This document shows positions 62,670-64,000 of a stretch of DNA of 64,000 nucleotides, piece by piece (positions within the stretch are counted from its first letter, which is position 1; each line of letters begins with the position of its first letter). The notes under the pieces are model-generated. The model saw only the letters and a program-made list of their open reading frames with translations. It had not been told where the DNA came from and did not search any database. The DNA is taken from the NCBI RefSeq assembly GCF_002209565.1, contig NZ_NJIH01000014.1, positions 62,001 to 126,000 on the forward strand, written 5' to 3'. Made by a program: the position numbers and the translations under genes. The stretch is from Candidimonas nitroreducens. Its GTDB lineage: Bacteria > Pseudomonadota > Gammaproteobacteria > Burkholderiales > Burkholderiaceae_B.

Positions 62670-64000
62670 ATGGCTCAGCTCGCACTTAAATCCATCGCTC
62701 GCCCCAGGCTGAATGCCGTCATCGATTGGGAGCAGATCGCCTATCTGGTTCTGCTTTCGCGGGCCATGGATCACATTGAAGAAACCCGGCTCGTGCCGCA
62801 AAAGAAGGTGCTGTACCAGTTTTCGGCTCGCGGCCACGATATGGCGCAGATATTGCTGGGCAAGCAATTGACCGGCAAGCATGACGCCGCCTGCGGCTAC
62901 TATCGTTCTCGGCCGCTGCTGCTGGCGCTGGGGGTGGATCCGGCCGATGCACTGGGTTCGGCCATGGGGCGCTCCGGCGGCTATTCCGACGGGCGCGATA
63001 TCGGCGTGGTCTTCAACTACCCCAATCCCAGCGGCGCAAGCGCGCTGCCCATGTGCGGCGGGGTCGGCGCGCAGTACACGCCAACCGCCGGCTGGGCCCA
63101 GGCGCTCAAATACTATGTAGATACTTTAGGAAACCGGGATTACGCCCGCGACATCGCCGTCGTGCTCGGCGGCGACGGCTCGGTCGCATCCAACGGCTTC
63201 TGGTCCGCCCTGACGATTGCGACCACGCAGCAATTGCCCATGTTGTTCTATGTCGAAGACAATGGGTATGGGATTTCGGTGCCGTCCACTTTCCAGACGC
63301 CGGGCGGCAATATCGCCGCCAATCTGGCCAGCTGGCACGGGCTGGCCATTTATGACGGCGATGGTACGGATCCCGCCCAGGCCGCGCATCTTACCAGCGA
63401 GGCCGTCGAGTACGTGCGTACGCGACGCAAGCCTGCCATGCTGCGCCTGACGCTGCCGCGCCTGGAAGGCCACAGCTTCCAGGACACCCAAGGCTACAAG
63501 GACGCGGCCACCATCCGCGACGAGCAGAAGCGTGATCCCTTGCCCAAGCTCAAGAATTACCTCGTGCCCAGCGTGATGTCGGAAGAAGCTTGGCAGGCAC
63601 TGGCCGAGCGCGCCGAGGCCGCCACCGAAGCCGCGCGCGAGCAGGCCGAGTCGCGCCCGGCTGCCGGCCCGCAAAGCGTGCTCCGCCATGTGTTCTACGA
63701 CGGCGAGCTGCAACAAATGGGCGGGCAGCACAGCCATGGGTTTCATGCGCCCGCGTCAACCGACCAGGCCCAGAGCGCCGGACAGCGCATCAATATGGTG
63801 ACGGCCATCCGCAAGACCCTGGATCATGAACTGTCCATCAATGATCGTGTCGTCTTGTTCGGCGAAGACATAGGCCCCAAGGGAGGCGTGCATGCCGTTA
63901 CGCTGGGCCTGCAAGAAAAATACGGCACCGGGCGTGTATTCGATACCTCGCTTTCCGAAGAAGGGATCATCGGCAGGGCAGTCGGCATGGCGCTGGCCGG
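62670..64000 (+). CDS. 2-oxoacid dehydrogenase E1, fused alpha-beta (3' end outside window)
   Basis: An open frame of at least 443 codons running off the window. Start at 62670 follows AGGAGG. The first ~320 residues are an E1 alpha chain: QFSARGHDMAQ, the TPP motif GGDGSVASNGFWSALTIATTQQLPMLFYVEDNGYGIS. After a linker with QSVLRHVFYDG the sequence continues as an E1 beta chain: INMVTAIRKTLDHELSINDRVVLFGEDIGPKGGVHAVT, then GRVFDTSLSEEGIIGRAVGMALAG. Alpha and beta are usually separate genes in branched-chain or pyruvate-type complexes; here they form one polypeptide. The E2 and E3 genes would be expected downstream. Confidence 0.92.
   Translation, partial: MAQLALKSIARPRLNAVIDWEQIAYLVLLSRAMDHIEETRLVPQKKVLYQFSARGHDMAQILLGKQLTGKHDAACGYYRSRPLLLALGVDPADALGSAMGRSGGYSDGRDIGVVFNYPNPSGASALPMCGGVGAQYTPTAGWAQALKYYVDTLGNRDYARDIAVVLGGDGSVASNGFWSALTIATTQQLPMLFYVEDNGYGISVPSTFQTPGGNIAANLASWHGLAIYDGDGTDPAQAAHLTSEAVEYVRTRRKPAMLRLTLPRLEGHSFQDTQGYKDAATIRDEQKRDPLPKLKNYLVPSVMSEEAWQALAERAEAATEAAREQAESRPAAGPQSVLRHVFYDGELQQMGGQHSHGFHAPASTDQAQSAGQRINMVTAIRKTLDHELSINDRVVLFGEDIGPKGGVHAVTLGLQEKYGTGRVFDTSLSEEGIIGRAVGMALA

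Overview
The window is GC-rich, densely coded DNA. The tmRNA tag peptide (ANDERFALAA), four stand-alone Bug/TctC-type solute receptors, two HyuA/HyuB pairs and many LysR/IclR regulators all suggest a betaproteobacterium of the Alcaligenaceae (Bordetella/Achromobacter-like). This is an inference from gene content; no database search was run. Most of the window is a catabolic and transport landscape, with a few housekeeping genes (ssrA, HIT protein, E1 dehydrogenase) between accessory clusters.

Layout. 1-7.8 kb: a partial SDR, a KgtP-like MFS carrier, an atypical SDR, an arylamine N-acetyltransferase, an exported argininosuccinate-lyase-like protein, a LigI-like amidohydrolase and an isochorismatase-fold hydrolase. 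8-15.4 kb: a LysR regulator divergent from a tightly coupled operon (YrdC-like protein, isocitrate-lyase/PEP-mutase family lyase, LeuC-like and LeuD-like hydratase, Bug receptor, acyl-CoA ligase). It looks like a pathway that hydrates, cleaves and CoA-activates a branched dicarboxylate. 15.6-18.7 kb: an ABC-2 exporter with a NEW3-domain protein. 19-22.1 kb: a yeast-type cytosine deaminase, then a periplasmic rhodanese, a YeeE/YedE transporter and a 54-aa peptide. 22.3-25 kb: an MFS carrier, a HIT protein and ssrA (tmRNA).

25-42.4 kb: two HyuA/HyuB modules. The first (Bug, quinone reductase, FAH-like hydrolase, HyuA, HyuB, small four-Cys protein) is divergent from iclR plus two flavoproteins. 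A pair of near-identical palindromes 33 bp apart lies between them. The second (HyuA, HyuB, Bug, fumarylacetoacetase) is divergent from a LysR gene. 43.6-53.6 kb: a phthalate regulon with a class II aldolase-family protein, oxygenase (pht3), decarboxylase (pht5), reductase (pht2), dihydrodiol dehydrogenase (pht4), a MarR regulator and a convergent ABC importer. The same TTAGA-N2-TCTAA dyad sits at the same place in two sigma70-like promoters and again (11 of 12 bases) upstream of the importer.

53.7-62 kb: a decayed GNAT gene, then a second aromatic-oxidation island. It holds a three-component Rieske oxygenase, a divergent fusion of a helix-turn-helix to a citrate-synthase domain that lacks catalytic residues, a LysR gene, a PheA/TfdB-type flavin monooxygenase and a Bug receptor. 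62-64 kb: an Lrp-type regulator divergent from a fused E1 alpha-beta 2-oxoacid dehydrogenase that runs off the end.

Most notable items: the catalytically dead HTH-citrate synthase as a candidate metabolite-sensing regulator, the three-site MarR/phthalate regulon, the hydratase-lyase-ligase operon carrying a YrdC-like protein, the exported argininosuccinate-lyase homologue, an 89-bp hairpin repeat found twice between convergent genes, and a perfect 36-bp palindrome just upstream of ssrA.
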